A stretch of DNA of 22,502 nucleotides from Candidatus Nanoanaerosalina archaeon (GCA_022729275.1 JALDAH010000011.1:1-22502); one strand, 5' to 3'; counted from the first letter of the stretch, positions 15,546 to 22,502 are shown. Notes: generated by a model from the letters alone, not told the origin. Numbers and translations: made by a program.

Positions 15546-16643
15546 ATGGTTCTTCCCAGGTACAAGATTAATTCCGTTAAGGTTAAGAGCGAGAAGAAGA
15601 GAAGTGAAAAAATCTATCAGAAATCCATGCTAAACAATAGAAACGGTCTTCCTGTTGTTGAAATAAGAGATATTGAGAAGATGACGGATGGAGAAGAACT
15701 TGAACACATAATAGAGCCTGATATGTTGTGTAACCAATGGAACAAAGTCAAGAAAAAAATAATCAGAAAAATCGATAGCTATGAGATCGATCTAGTGCCA
15801 GGTTATAATGTTTTGGGAGGTTTAAAAGGGGGAGCTATAAACGTTGCGAACTATGTGCCCTCGAACAGTAAGGAAATACTTTTGACAAAAAACCGCAACG
15901 GACAGCTTGACATAAGTTCCAGGGGTCTTGATGGAATGCAAAATCCTGACTTATTCGAACTTATAGCTGTAGAGGCCAATTCCACACTTATTTTTCTAAA
16001 AGACAGAAAAAAGATAGTTCTGCCGAGGTACAAGAACAGGGAAATAAACAGGATAACAGAAAAGTATATCCGAGATAAAATAGAGGAAACAGAACACCTT
16101 GGAGGGATATTCGGAGAAGACTTAGAATATGAGAAACATGAAAGTACTTTTATCGCTCCTAATGACAGCTATGAAATAGTTTTAGAGACCGATAAAGGTT
16201 TTATGAACTTTCAGGCTAGAATAGTTCCAAACACTGAAGATTCCAGCCTTGAAGCACTCATGGAAAACCACAGGGAGATTCCTGATAATTCTTTTCCTGT
16301 TGCTTATGAAATGGATGGTGACAGTTATGTTGAAAGAGATGTTTTGGGTATAAAACTGGATGAAGATCTTCCTGTAACTCTATACAGGGGTGGAAAAGAG
16401 TTAAAAACCACTTATCTGGATGATATGTTGGACGAGCTTTCTGATGAGTATCTAAAGACAGGAATTAAAAATGAAAGTTACTGTACTGACAGAGCTTCAG
16501 AACTCCTTAATGTCAGAAACAGGACCTTCAGCCACGATTACAGGCTTGAAAAACTTTTTAAAGAGCCGAACTATCTGGAAGAAGTTCGTCTTGACGTAGG
16601 AAAAATTGACGATTCACTCGAAGAAGAACCCATCAGACAGTAA
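15546..16643 (+). CDS. Hypothetical protein, 365 aa
   Basis: Not recognised. Soluble, charged, no signal peptide or membrane segment. The word VLPRYK occurs at residues 2-7 and again at 158-163, each followed by a basic, helix-prone stretch, suggesting two related halves or a repeated binding element; the coding DNA at the two sites is also nearly the same. The middle (about 190-240) looks like mixed strands. Single cysteines are scattered, with no metal-binding pair. The start is supported by AGGT directly before the ATG, though the spacing is too short for a classical Shine-Dalgarno. It is 71 bases after the adenosyltransferase gene, same strand. Confidence 0.75.
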   Translation: MVLPRYKINSVKVKSEKKRSEKIYQKSMLNNRNGLPVVEIRDIEKMTDGEELEHIIEPDMLCNQWNKVKKKIIRKIDSYEIDLVPGYNVLGGLKGGAINVANYVPSNSKEILLTKNRNGQLDISSRGLDGMQNPDLFELIAVEANSTLIFLKDRKKIVLPRYKNREINRITEKYIRDKIEETEHLGGIFGEDLEYEKHESTFIAPNDSYEIVLETDKGFMNFQARIVPNTEDSSLEALMENHREIPDNSFPVAYEMDGDSYVERDVLGIKLDEDLPVTLYRGGKELKTTYLDDMLDELSDEYLKTGIKNESYCTDRASELLNVRNRTFSHDYRLEKLFKEPNYLEEVRLDVGKIDDSLEEEPIRQ

Positions 16644-16653
16644 AAAAAACACA

Positions 16654-16743
16654 CACCCCTTCCGGGAGTTGAACCCGGGACCTCGACCTTTCCACATGTA
16701 TATTCCGCAGGGTCGCGCTCTATCCAGACTGAGCTAAAGGGGT
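16654..16743 (-). tRNA. tRNA-Arg(GCG) with 15-base intron
   Basis: A full cloverleaf: acceptor ACCCCTT/AAGGGGT, D stem GCTC/GAGC, anticodon stem CGACC/GGTCG, T arm CCGGG-TTCAACT-CCCGG, discriminator G, no encoded CCA. The anticodon loop is CTGCGG then an insertion then A, giving anticodon GCG (16706-16708). The insertion of 15 bases (16690-16704) sits at the canonical position 37/38 and would be removed by the archaeal splicing endonuclease. It reads CGC and CGT arginine codons. Confidence 0.93.
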
Positions 16744-16859
16744 ATAAATCATGTTTCTGAAAACTAGTTTTGAATCCAAAGGTTAAGAAACTGAATGCTC
16801 TCTGAATAAAATATTTTTACCGAAAGATAGATTAAAAACTTCTTCATAATTTCTGTTCA

Positions 16860-17393
16860 ATGTCGATTGGAAAAAAATTCATCGAGGATTACCTTAACCT
16901 CTACAATAAAACCCAGGGAGTTTTACCCGAAAAGCTAGATGAGTTCGGGGAATATTACAGGGAGAAGAGGTTTCTCACGAGAGAGGAGCTTTACGATATA
17001 GCGTACATGTCATCGACAAGAAGCGCATACCATGTAAAGAAAAACCCGGAAAAAAGGTGCAAACAGGTGTCGGCAAATGCACTTGCATTGAGAGATGATT
17101 TTTCCAAGATAGGTGTTTTGACTTTGCTGAAGGGTTTCAAGGCTCCAACTGCTTCCTGCGTCTTGACAGCTTCTAATCCTGATAAACACGCTGTTGTTGA
17201 CACAAGAGTCTGGGCATCTCTGGAAAGGAAAGGATTTGTTGAGATTAAGAAGGAGAGTTTTGGACCTTCAGATTACGTTGTGATGATAAACCATATAAGA
17301 GACATTTCCGAGAGAACCGGTTACAAAGCCTCGGAGATAGGTTATGCGCTTTTCGCTTATGACTACGATGTGAGAGAGGGAACGCTGCATTGA
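16860..17393 (+). CDS. HhH-GPD-like (DNA glycosylase fold) protein, 177 aa
   Basis: The central part carries a helix-hairpin-helix-like GVLTLLKGFKAPTAS (85-99) followed about 15 residues later by AVVDTRVWASL (111-121), where Asp114 stands where HhH-GPD glycosylases have the catalytic Asp. I see no Fe-S cysteine cluster as in endonuclease III and no obvious lysine of bifunctional glycosylases before the hairpin. The length is shorter than Ogg1/Nth proteins. I infer a DNA-binding protein related to base-excision glycosylases, possibly a monofunctional or non-catalytic member. AGATTAAAAACT at about 16829-16840 lies at TATA distance from the ATG, consistent with a leaderless mRNA. Confidence 0.68.
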   Translation: MSIGKKFIEDYLNLYNKTQGVLPEKLDEFGEYYREKRFLTREELYDIAYMSSTRSAYHVKKNPEKRCKQVSANALALRDDFSKIGVLTLLKGFKAPTASCVLTASNPDKHAVVDTRVWASLERKGFVEIKKESFGPSDYVVMINHIRDISERTGYKASEIGYALFAYDYDVREGTLH

Positions 17394-17455
17394 TCCTCTT
17401 GGTTTTCGAACCATGATAATAAGCATTATTTATATTAGAGGCTCTCTGGTCAAAA

Positions 17456-17543
17456 AAAACTGCGTTAAGCCGGCTCTAGTCTGTATTTTGCATGCCTCCT
17501 ATTCCAACTACATTGTTTTTTGGAGTTAACCCAGCCTGGTTAC
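17456..17543 (+). ncRNA. Possible small structured RNA between two TATA boxes
   Basis: TTTATAT (17429-17435) resembles a TATA box that no coding region uses at the right distance; transcription would begin near 17456-17460. The next 85 bases are less AT-rich than neighbouring gaps and their ends can pair: TAAGCCGGCT (17466-17475) with AGCCTGGTTA (17533-17542), 8 of 10 bases, ending before an ACA-containing TTACAAG. A second TATA box (17545-17553) follows for the zinc-ribbon gene. This could be an H/ACA-like or other small RNA, or only a leader. Confidence 0.25.
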
Positions 17544-17588
17544 AAGTATAAAAAAATTGGCTGGAAAATAGTTTGAGTGTGTTTAACA

Positions 17589-17756
17589 ATGGAAGAAAAA
17601 AACTGTACCACATGTGGGGCCAACCTTGACTCGGAGGACAACTACGTTGTTTTTTCGTGTCCTAACTGTGGTGAAGAAGAGATAAAAAGATGCAGTAAAT
17701 GCAGGAAACTATCGAACAAATACGAATGTACTAACTGCGGTTTTCTTGGACCGTAG
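17589..17756 (+). CDS. Small zinc-ribbon RNA-binding-type protein, 55 aa
   Basis: A short gene with eight cysteines as four CxxC pairs: Cys6/9, 24/27, 35/38 and 47/50, enough for two zinc sites. The pattern and the place directly before the elongation factor 1-beta gene (23-base gap) match the small archaeal zinc-finger family (DUF1610/HVO_2753 type) that is conserved next to aEF-1beta. The family is thought to bind RNA or ribosomal components; the exact role is not settled. A TATA-like AGTATAAAAAAAT at 17545-17557 precedes it by about 35 bases, so this is probably the first gene of a two-gene transcript with aEF-1beta. Confidence 0.9.
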   Translation: MEEKNCTTCGANLDSEDNYVVFSCPNCGEEEIKRCSKCRKLSNKYECTNCGFLGP

Positions 17757-17779
17757 AGTCTTTAGAAGAGGTTTTTATA

Positions 17780-18034
17780 ATGGGAAAGATAGGTGTGATT
17801 CTAAAGTTGATGCCGGAGTCTCCTGATACAGATCTTGAAAAGATCAAGAAGGAAGTAAAAAAACTTATCGATGTCAGTGACATGGACGAAGAAAAGGTTG
17901 CTTTTGGACTGAAAGCTGTGATGGTATCCACCGTTGTAAAGGATGATGAAGGTGGAACCGACGAGGTAGAGGAAAGGCTAAAGGGCATAGAAGGAATTCA
18001 GTCGGTTGATGTAGAGGACGTTCAGAAGCTCTAG
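17780..18034 (+). CDS. ef1b: Archaeal elongation factor 1-beta (nucleotide exchange factor)
   Basis: 84 aa, the usual compact size of aEF-1beta, which helps release GDP from elongation factor 1-alpha during translation. The C-terminal block is diagnostic: VAFGLKA (41-47), VVKDDEGGTDEVEERL (52-67) and VDVEDVQKL at the end, matching the exchange-factor domain. An AGAGG lies about 11 bases before the ATG. The stop TAG shares the CTAG at 18031-18034 with the stop of the convergent small zinc gene, so the two genes overlap tail to tail by three to four bases. Confidence 0.93.
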   Translation: MGKIGVILKLMPESPDTDLEKIKKEVKKLIDVSDMDEEKVAFGLKAVMVSTVVKDDEGGTDEVEERLKGIEGIQSVDVEDVQKL

Positions 18035-18165
18035 AACGTCTTTCTTCCCTTACATATGTCGCAACCGAATTCTCTGAGGCATTCTCTGCAGACCAATGAT
18101 CCGCAGAAATCGCATGTAAATACTTTTTCGGAGACCTTTCCACAGGACTGACATGTCGATGCCAT
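18031..18165 (-). CDS. Small zinc-finger protein, 44 aa
   Basis: The minus strand from ATG at 18165 to TAG at 18031 encodes 44 residues with four CxxC pairs: Cys5/8, Cys18/21, Cys26/29 and Cys35/38. Such regular spacing in a random shadow frame is very unlikely, so I regard it as real. The pattern resembles two interleaved treble-clef or B-box-like zinc sites. It is divergent from the topoisomerase-finger gene (start 18200) across a 34-base gap with a TTATTTAAA TATA-like box on its own strand, which supports expression. Function unknown; the neighbourhood suggests translation or nucleic-acid binding. Confidence 0.8.
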   Translation of the reverse strand: MASTCQSCGKVSEKVFTCDFCGSLVCRECLREFGCDICKGRKTF

Positions 18166-18199
18166 AAAAGTTATTTAAAAAAGGAGGTTTTATAAAAAG

Positions 18200-18484
18200 A
18201 TGGGAAAACAGACCAAACAGACCATATGTGTTCACTGTGGCAGAACCGCTACGAGAATGAACAAGAAGAAACAGCCTGTCTGTACAAAACACAAGGACAG
18301 GAAATCGAAAGACATTGGTTGTCCCGAATGCGGTTTTTCCATGACGATAAAAGAAGGTAGATACGGTTATTTCTGGGGATGCACAGGTTATCCGGGTTGT
18401 GACAAAACACTTTCTATCAAAAAAAGTCTTAAAATTAAAAAATACAGGGATGAAGACGTTGACGTGGTTATAGAAGAGGAATGA
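18200..18484 (+). CDS. Stand-alone topoisomerase-type C4 zinc-finger protein, 94 aa
   Basis: Residues 41-67 (Cys41, Cys44, Cys61, Cys67, with FWGCTGYPGC) are the typical zf-C4 module found in tandem at the C-terminus of topoisomerase I, which binds single-stranded DNA. No topoisomerase domain accompanies it. The N-terminal part has another possible metal site (Cys10, Cys13, Cys28, His31). The C-terminal tail is basic then acidic. GGAGG lies 12 bases before the ATG. Single-finger proteins of this type occur in other archaea; whether they bind DNA or RNA is not established. It is followed after 34 bases by a tRNA on the other strand. Confidence 0.85.
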   Translation: MGKQTKQTICVHCGRTATRMNKKKQPVCTKHKDRKSKDIGCPECGFSMTIKEGRYGYFWGCTGYPGCDKTLSIKKSLKIKKYRDEDVDVVIEEE

Positions 18485-18518
18485 CAACTGTTCAAAATTT
18501 TTTAAAAGCCAATTAAAA

Positions 18519-18618
18519 CGGACCTGGCAGGATTTGAACCTGCGACCGCTCGGTAGCTTCTTCCAAAAAATTCTGGAACCCGAAGCCGAGCGCTCTCTCC
18601 AGACTGAGCTACAGGCCC
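18519..18618 (-). tRNA. tRNA-Arg(TCG) with 25-base intron
   Basis: Cloverleaf: acceptor GGGCCTG/CAGGTCC (one G-U), D stem GCTC/GAGC, anticodon stem CTCGG/CCGAG, T arm GCAGG-TTCAAAT-CCTGC, discriminator G, no encoded CCA. The anticodon is TCG (18581-18583). A 25-base insertion at 18555-18579 lies at the 37/38 site and contains TTCCA/TGGAA, which can pair, as is common in such introns. A TTAAATATTTT at about 18647-18657 could be its TATA box. It reads CGA codons and by wobble other CGN. Confidence 0.93.
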
Positions 18619-18664
18619 TTTCTCTTTCTAAAAAAGATATGTTTCCCAAAATATTTAAGAAGAA

Positions 18665-18961
18665 CTAGTTCTCGCCAACTATATCTTCACCATATGATTC
18701 AGTGAAATCCTCTATATATCCTTTAACAGCAGGAACAATAAAAAGAACTATGAAAAGCATCGTTAGACCAAAACTTATAAGAAATACGGGGTATCCTATT
18801 TCAGATTCACCTAAATCCAAAAGATACATACCGAGACCGGTCGATGCAGTCGACAAAATAATAAGAGGTATTCCATAACCAACAAGATCCTTCCGACTAG
18901 CTTCCAGTCCTACCATAAAAATAAAATGGAATAGCTGATATAAAAAAACGAGCCAACTCAA
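18665..18961 (-). CDS. Small membrane protein, 98 aa
   Basis: About three hydrophobic segments (residues 2-18, 27-48, 56-78) and a short acidic C-terminal tail. The longest frame begins with TTG at 18961, overlapping the TGA of the thymidylate kinase gene as TTGA, which would allow coupled translation; the first ATG is residue 17 (base 18913) and would remove the first hydrophobic segment. Neither has a good Shine-Dalgarno. Function unknown; I see no motif. Its location directly after tmk on the same strand suggests one transcript. Confidence 0.65.
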   Translation of the reverse strand: MSWLVFLYQLFHFIFMVGLEASRKDLVGYGIPLIILSTASTGLGMYLLDLGESEIGYPVFLISFGLTMLFIVLFIVPAVKGYIEDFTESYGEDIVGEN

Positions 18962-19527
18962 AATCTTTCTCTGACAACTTTGTACACATCTTGGAAGACT
19001 TCATCTATGGATCTCGAGGCATCGATGTATACTATCTCATCTTGCAATTTCATTTCAAGACTTTTGTAACCGGTTATAACATTTTTCAAAAACTTCTTTT
19101 TCTCAAATATGTTATTGTTGAGTCCGTTTCTCTTCTCAAGTCTTTCCACAACAGTATCTAAATCAGCATCAAGGATAACGCATAGATCAGGTATTGGTAC
19201 TTCTCTATGTAATTCTTTTATCCAGTTGTAGTCAGCTCCAGCCAGTGATTGATACACCAGAGAGGAGTAATAATACCTGTCCATCACAACATCTATTCCT
19301 TTTTCCAGTTTAGGGATAACCTCTTCCTCGATATGGATTAATCTATCACAAGCAAAGCCAAGAGCAACCGCCTCAGCGGAATAGCTTCCATCCTTGATCA
19401 TTTCATCGACCTTTCTTCCTACTAAACCGTTTGTATTTTCAAATGTGTAGTACATGCCTGTTTCTCTGGCAAGTTTCTTTGCCTGGGTGGTGGTGCCCGC
19501 TCCATCCACTCCCTCAATAACTATCAT
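18958..19527 (-). CDS. tmk: Thymidylate kinase
   Basis: 189 aa from the ATG at 19527, chosen because GAGGG lies six bases upstream and the P-loop then begins at the usual distance; an in-frame TTG at 19554 would add nine residues. The enzyme phosphorylates dTMP to dTDP with ATP. Visible: P-loop GVDGAGTTT (6-14), the DRYYYSS motif (83-89) of the dTMP-binding loop, DADLDTVVERLEKR (about 120-133) leading into the LID region, and YIDASRSIDEV near the end. The P-loop lacks the Lys of the classic GxxxxGKS/T form and has Thr instead, as seen in a number of dTMP kinases. It is followed by the overlapping membrane protein gene. Confidence 0.9.
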   Translation of the reverse strand: MIVIEGVDGAGTTTQAKKLARETGMYYTFENTNGLVGRKVDEMIKDGSYSAEAVALGFACDRLIHIEEEVIPKLEKGIDVVMDRYYYSSLVYQSLAGADYNWIKELHREVPIPDLCVILDADLDTVVERLEKRNGLNNNIFEKKKFLKNVITGYKSLEMKLQDEIVYIDASRSIDEVFQDVYKVVRERF

Positions 19528-19620
19528 GTTTCCCTCAAAGTCTTTTTGTATCAAAATTATCTACCCTGTTTAATCAGTAGAGTTTTATCTTAATTCAAGT
19601 TTGGGTGACAAAAACTGTCA

Positions 19621-19672
19621 GGAAAAAAAAAGGGAAAAGGTGTCGAGGCAGAATCTCTCAATTCCTACCTCG
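19621..19672 (-). terminator. Intrinsic-type terminator of the S-layer gene
   Basis: On the minus strand CGAGGTAG (19672-19665) pairs with CTGCCTCG (19651-19644), eight pairs with one G-U, loop of 13 bases. The TAG stop of the S-layer gene lies in the stem. The hairpin is followed by TTTTCCC and a run of nine T (19622-19637 region). This fits an efficient terminator after a very highly expressed gene. Confidence 0.65.
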
Positions 19673-22313
19673 GGTACTGGTTGCTGCTAAGGGAAAGCTC
19701 TCTCGTGTCAAGATCATCTTCATAGGTTTTCCAGTTTGCAAGATATCTTGAGGCTCCTCTTGTGTCTTCCGCTCCATAACCAGCAACTATCAATGCGTTT
19801 CTTCCTGTTGCGAAAGCGTCCTCCACTACATGCAGAAGCGCTTCGTTCCTGTAGTAATTTCTCCATTCATAAAGACTTCTGGTTCTTCCCTGGTCAGCAA
19901 GGTCTGCCACAAGTGAATTTACAGCTGGTCCTCCAACAAGTATCAGATGGTGTTCCTGCATCTTGGCCTGAGTTACCTCTGCATCAGTGAGACCTGTTTC
20001 TGGAAGAGCTCCTCTAACAGCCTCACTCAAGATACCAAGGTATTCAAAAGTGAACTCTCCTTCCGCCACTCCAGAAGGATCGATGCTTCCTCCTCTATCA
20101 GTGATAGCCATACCCACAGTTGATTCATATGCCGGTAGATTGAACTCTGCGTATCCGTCTCTTCCCGTGTCTAGTTCCATGTATGTTCCGAAGTAAGAGT
20201 ATGCAGCTCTTCTGTTCCTGATATTTCTGAAGCTTGTGAGATCGAAACCGGCCCTTCCAACACCCAGAATGTTGTTGAAAGTAACGTCGTTCCCATTCTC
20301 AGGATCAATGACAAAACCGTACTCGTTTCCACTGTCATCCTCGGGTTGTATCATCGCCATTGATATCCCTATTCCCTGTGTTCCTGCTCTCTGATCTGAA
20401 AGGCTTAGGGTAACTTCTTCCATTACCCCTCCCGGTGTAAGGTCGACTTCCATGTAATATTCCAGGCCTCCGATGGTTACAACGTCTTCGTAAGATTCTG
20501 AATAGGTGCCATCTGAGATATCTATGAGCAACCTGTTGCTTGAGACCGTCACTGAACCCGGGACGTTCGGACCTACATTTCTCTCCTCTAGTCTGAGGAT
20601 TTTATCGCTTGACGAAGTGGTGCTTGGAAGCTTTATAGAGTCTCCGATCTCAACTCCTACTTCTTCAACAAGTTCAACTCTATCAGTGAAAGCTACTGCT
20701 GATTCTGTCTCCGTGTAAAGGTTGGGGAAAATTACGTATTCGTCCGATGGACCCCATGTAACCTTCATCTTTGCCTGATCAGGATTGGTTGAGGGTTCCG
20801 TGATCCTGAAGTTATAGTTTATTCTGTTTATCCTTACTGAAGATTTGAGGGTTTCCTCAAATTCAACTTTGTCTATATCACCTGTGAACACGTCTTCAAG
20901 CTCTATTTCACCCTCATCGTATGTTTGATCGTAGTAAATATCTGTTACCTGGTACATACCAGCGTTCTCATCGTGGTTCAAAATGATGTAGTCGTCAATT
21001 CCAAGTTCCTGTCCCTCGTATTTCATGAACTCTCCGTGGAAATCTCCGAGTCTGTAAGAGGTATCACGATCCATGAAAATTAGATTCGCGCTTCTTCCCC
21101 TTTCATTGGTGAAGTAAACATTTGCAGAGTTTCCATCGGCTTCGACTTCAACAGTTTCGGCAGGTTCCTCTGAGGCATCGGGTGCCGGTCCACCGTAGTG
21201 GAACTCGATACCGAACAGCGGTTCGTTGAAGAAGTCTCCCTTCTCTATGAACCTTTTATCTCTTCCTGGGTCCTGGTATTCTATGGTTATGTCCTGAAGA
21301 TCATCCACAACTAGATCTCCCTCGAGGTTGTCGTTGAAGTAGACTCTTGTACCGTCTACTGCATCTCCGTCAACCCTTGCTCTTGCCCTGTTCGCCAGTT
21401 CTAGTTCCTGTTCTCCCACACCAAAAGCCACTATTCCATGGTTATCTCTCAGTGGAAAAATATCTCTAACCCTTACATCCTGTCCTGAAAGTCTTACTGT
21501 GTCTCCTCTCTCAAGTCTCCTGGTCGTTCCGTCTATAACGACTGTTGCCTGAAAATCTGAAACGTATCTTACGTGTATTTCGTGAGTGTTTCCAGCTACC
21601 TCGATGGTTTTAACTTGGTCGGTCTCAACCTCGTATCTATGTGAGTCTCCGTAAAGGACAAGGTATCTCTCGTTTGTCGAGTCGGATACTGTGTATGTCT
21701 GTCCGAAAAAGTTTACTTCTTCGCCCTCCATGTTTTCGTGAGTGAAGTCAACCCTTCTGTCCATCATTGCGTCGATAGAAAAAACTTTGTCCTCTGAAAA
21801 GTCTATGTGCAAACCTATCTCATCCATGCCTCTTGGTCTTCCAAATTTCTGAGGGTTTGAACCAAGGCTCAGTTCGTGGATCACTTCAACATCTCTTCTC
21901 TGTGGATCCTCAAAAAAAGTTGTTTCGAGTATGTCCAAATCCTGATCTACAAGTACTTCAAGTCCTGAATCAGTTCTCGAATTTAGAAATAAATTCCTTC
22001 TAGGTCTGTCAAGGGTTGTACCTCTTTCAGCGGTCCAGCCCTCTCTTCCTTCTATATCTATGGTTTCGGTTATCTCTTTTTCTTCTGTTTTGATCGTTTC
22101 TTGACCAAGTGCTGATGCGACGTTTATAGCACCTACAATATCAAGAGGATCTGATTGAGAGCCTACAACAATGCTTGCCTGAGGATTACCTTCCTGGTCA
22201 ACGTATTGACTTGGAAAATCTCCAAGTGTGGCTGCAGTTCCAAGAGTGGTACCCACAAGCAGTACTGAAGCTGCGACAGCACCTATTTTTTTTATAGCAT
22301 TTTTTACTTTCAT
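19665..22313 (-). CDS. S-layer protein, Methanococcus-type architecture, 882 aa
   Basis: The likely main cell-surface lattice protein. Residues 1-28 form a signal peptide with basic start and hydrophobic core ending near TAATLG. Next comes SIVVGSQSDPLDIVGAINVA (47-66), the N-terminal S-layer motif (VVGS-type with D-x-V-x-A helix). Long beta-rich regions follow (about 150-700). The last part has LILVGGPAVNSLVADLA (about 793-809) and NALIVAGYGAEDTRGASRYL (about 846-865), the C-terminal S_layer_C-type repeat that mirrors the N-terminal motif. Cysteine is absent from the mature part and Asp/Glu are abundant, as usual for archaeal S-layers. It has an isolated strong promoter and terminator. A second gene copy could exist elsewhere. 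Confidence 0.88.
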   Translation of the reverse strand: MKVKNAIKKIGAVAASVLLVGTTLGTAATLGDFPSQYVDQEGNPQASIVVGSQSDPLDIVGAINVASALGQETIKTEEKEITETIDIEGREGWTAERGTTLDRPRRNLFLNSRTDSGLEVLVDQDLDILETTFFEDPQRRDVEVIHELSLGSNPQKFGRPRGMDEIGLHIDFSEDKVFSIDAMMDRRVDFTHENMEGEEVNFFGQTYTVSDSTNERYLVLYGDSHRYEVETDQVKTIEVAGNTHEIHVRYVSDFQATVVIDGTTRRLERGDTVRLSGQDVRVRDIFPLRDNHGIVAFGVGEQELELANRARARVDGDAVDGTRVYFNDNLEGDLVVDDLQDITIEYQDPGRDKRFIEKGDFFNEPLFGIEFHYGGPAPDASEEPAETVEVEADGNSANVYFTNERGRSANLIFMDRDTSYRLGDFHGEFMKYEGQELGIDDYIILNHDENAGMYQVTDIYYDQTYDEGEIELEDVFTGDIDKVEFEETLKSSVRINRINYNFRITEPSTNPDQAKMKVTWGPSDEYVIFPNLYTETESAVAFTDRVELVEEVGVEIGDSIKLPSTTSSSDKILRLEERNVGPNVPGSVTVSSNRLLIDISDGTYSESYEDVVTIGGLEYYMEVDLTPGGVMEEVTLSLSDQRAGTQGIGISMAMIQPEDDSGNEYGFVIDPENGNDVTFNNILGVGRAGFDLTSFRNIRNRRAAYSYFGTYMELDTGRDGYAEFNLPAYESTVGMAITDRGGSIDPSGVAEGEFTFEYLGILSEAVRGALPETGLTDAEVTQAKMQEHHLILVGGPAVNSLVADLADQGRTRSLYEWRNYYRNEALLHVVEDAFATGRNALIVAGYGAEDTRGASRYLANWKTYEDDLDTRELSLSSNQYPR

Positions 22314-22315
22314 TT

Positions 22316-22333
22316 TTACATAACACCTTCTCC
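22316..22333 (-). promoter_or_regulatory. S-layer ribosome binding site with ATG-TAA start-stop
   Basis: GGAGAAGGTG (22333-22324) is a strong Shine-Dalgarno-like stretch ending 10 bases before the S-layer ATG. Between them lies ATGTAA (22321-22316), a start codon directly followed by a stop, two bases after the GGTG. It could capture initiating ribosomes just ahead of the true start. Confidence 0.6.
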
Positions 22334-22394
22334 GTTAAATGTTTCTAATTTGAATAGCATTTGAACTTCCCCGGTCAATAATTTAGAAATCACT

Positions 22395-22417
22395 TATTTA
22401 TATATTACCCTTTTCTT
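22395..22417 (-). promoter_or_regulatory. S-layer gene promoter (BRE and TATA box)
   Basis: On the minus strand AAGAAAAGG (22417-22409) followed by TAATATATAAATA (about 22407-22395) is a strong purine-rich BRE plus TATA box. Transcription would begin near 22370, leaving a leader of about 55 bases, in contrast to the leaderless look of most genes here. Confidence 0.7.
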
Positions 22418-22502
22418 AGGATAGTAAAGTGGTAACAACACTTTTTTTGTCCTGATAACAACAATATTTCTGGGACTGAAAGAATTTTATACCATGACCA
22501 AC
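22418..22502. other. Window end, upstream of the S-layer promoter
   Basis: AT-rich sequence with T-runs at 22442-22448. ATTTTATACC at 22484-22493 and ATG at 22494 could begin a plus-strand gene, but only three codons are visible. Nothing firm can be called. Confidence 0.3.

Noticed and set aside
16760..16771. Perfect palindrome AAAACTAGTTTT upstream of tRNA-Arg(GCG)
   Set aside because: Self-complementary 12-mers of this type are expected in AT-rich DNA and no second copy or gene-linked logic was seen.
18050..18649. A 199-codon minus-strand frame
   Set aside because: It runs through tRNA-Arg(TCG), the whole topoisomerase-finger gene on the opposite strand and the 44-aa zinc gene in another frame; the real genes carry clear Cys motifs.
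22494..22502. Start of a plus-strand gene at the window end
   Set aside because: Only three codons are visible; a TATA-like stretch precedes it but this is not enough.
1..22502. Provirus or mobile element suggested by the S74 domain and repeats
   Set aside because: No integrase, capsid, portal, terminase or transposase gene and no flanking direct repeats at a tRNA were found; neighbours are chromosomal housekeeping genes.

Overview
The window looks like a piece of a low-GC archaeal chromosome. The evidence is the tRNA genes without an encoded CCA tail, two of them with introns at the canonical anticodon-loop site; an archaeal elongation factor 1-beta next to a small zinc-ribbon gene; a Methanococcus-type S-layer protein; and TATA-like boxes about 25-30 bases ahead of apparently leaderless starts. 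The many lineage-specific hypothetical proteins and tight spacing would fit a DPANN-like or euryarchaeal lineage, but I cannot name the organism. I see no transposase, integrase, CRISPR array or phage module.

Layout. 1-200 holds the 3' end of a tRNA whose 5' exon appears to lie outside. 320-4336 carries a small membrane protein, a PuuD-type class I glutaminase-like hydrolase, an unknown protein, the YchF GTPase and another unknown. 4365-9479 is a run of minus-strand genes: ATP-grasp enzyme, PIN-domain protein, Rnl2-type RNA ligase, a repetitive surface fibre ending in a peptidase S74 chaperone domain, and a translationally overlapping cysteine-rich secreted protein. 9843-11294 has two tandem CheC-like phosphatases with no other chemotaxis gene in view. 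11722-14832 encodes a giant cytoplasmic protein with a strict 18-residue x 18-copy solenoid, divergent from a cob(I)alamin adenosyltransferase.

15546-18618 is a housekeeping section: an unknown protein, tRNA-Arg(GCG) with intron, a HhH-GPD-like protein, a 55-aa zinc ribbon, aEF-1beta, a convergent 44-aa zinc protein, a topoisomerase-type zinc-finger protein and tRNA-Arg(TCG) with intron. 18665-22313 has a membrane protein, thymidylate kinase and the S-layer gene with its own strong promoter and terminator.

The most unusual content is the S74 fibre with its Cys-rich partner, the 18x18 solenoid protein, the orphan CheC pair, and the PIN/RNA-ligase pair separated by a long mRNA hairpin. All functional statements come from motif reading by eye; no database search was possible.
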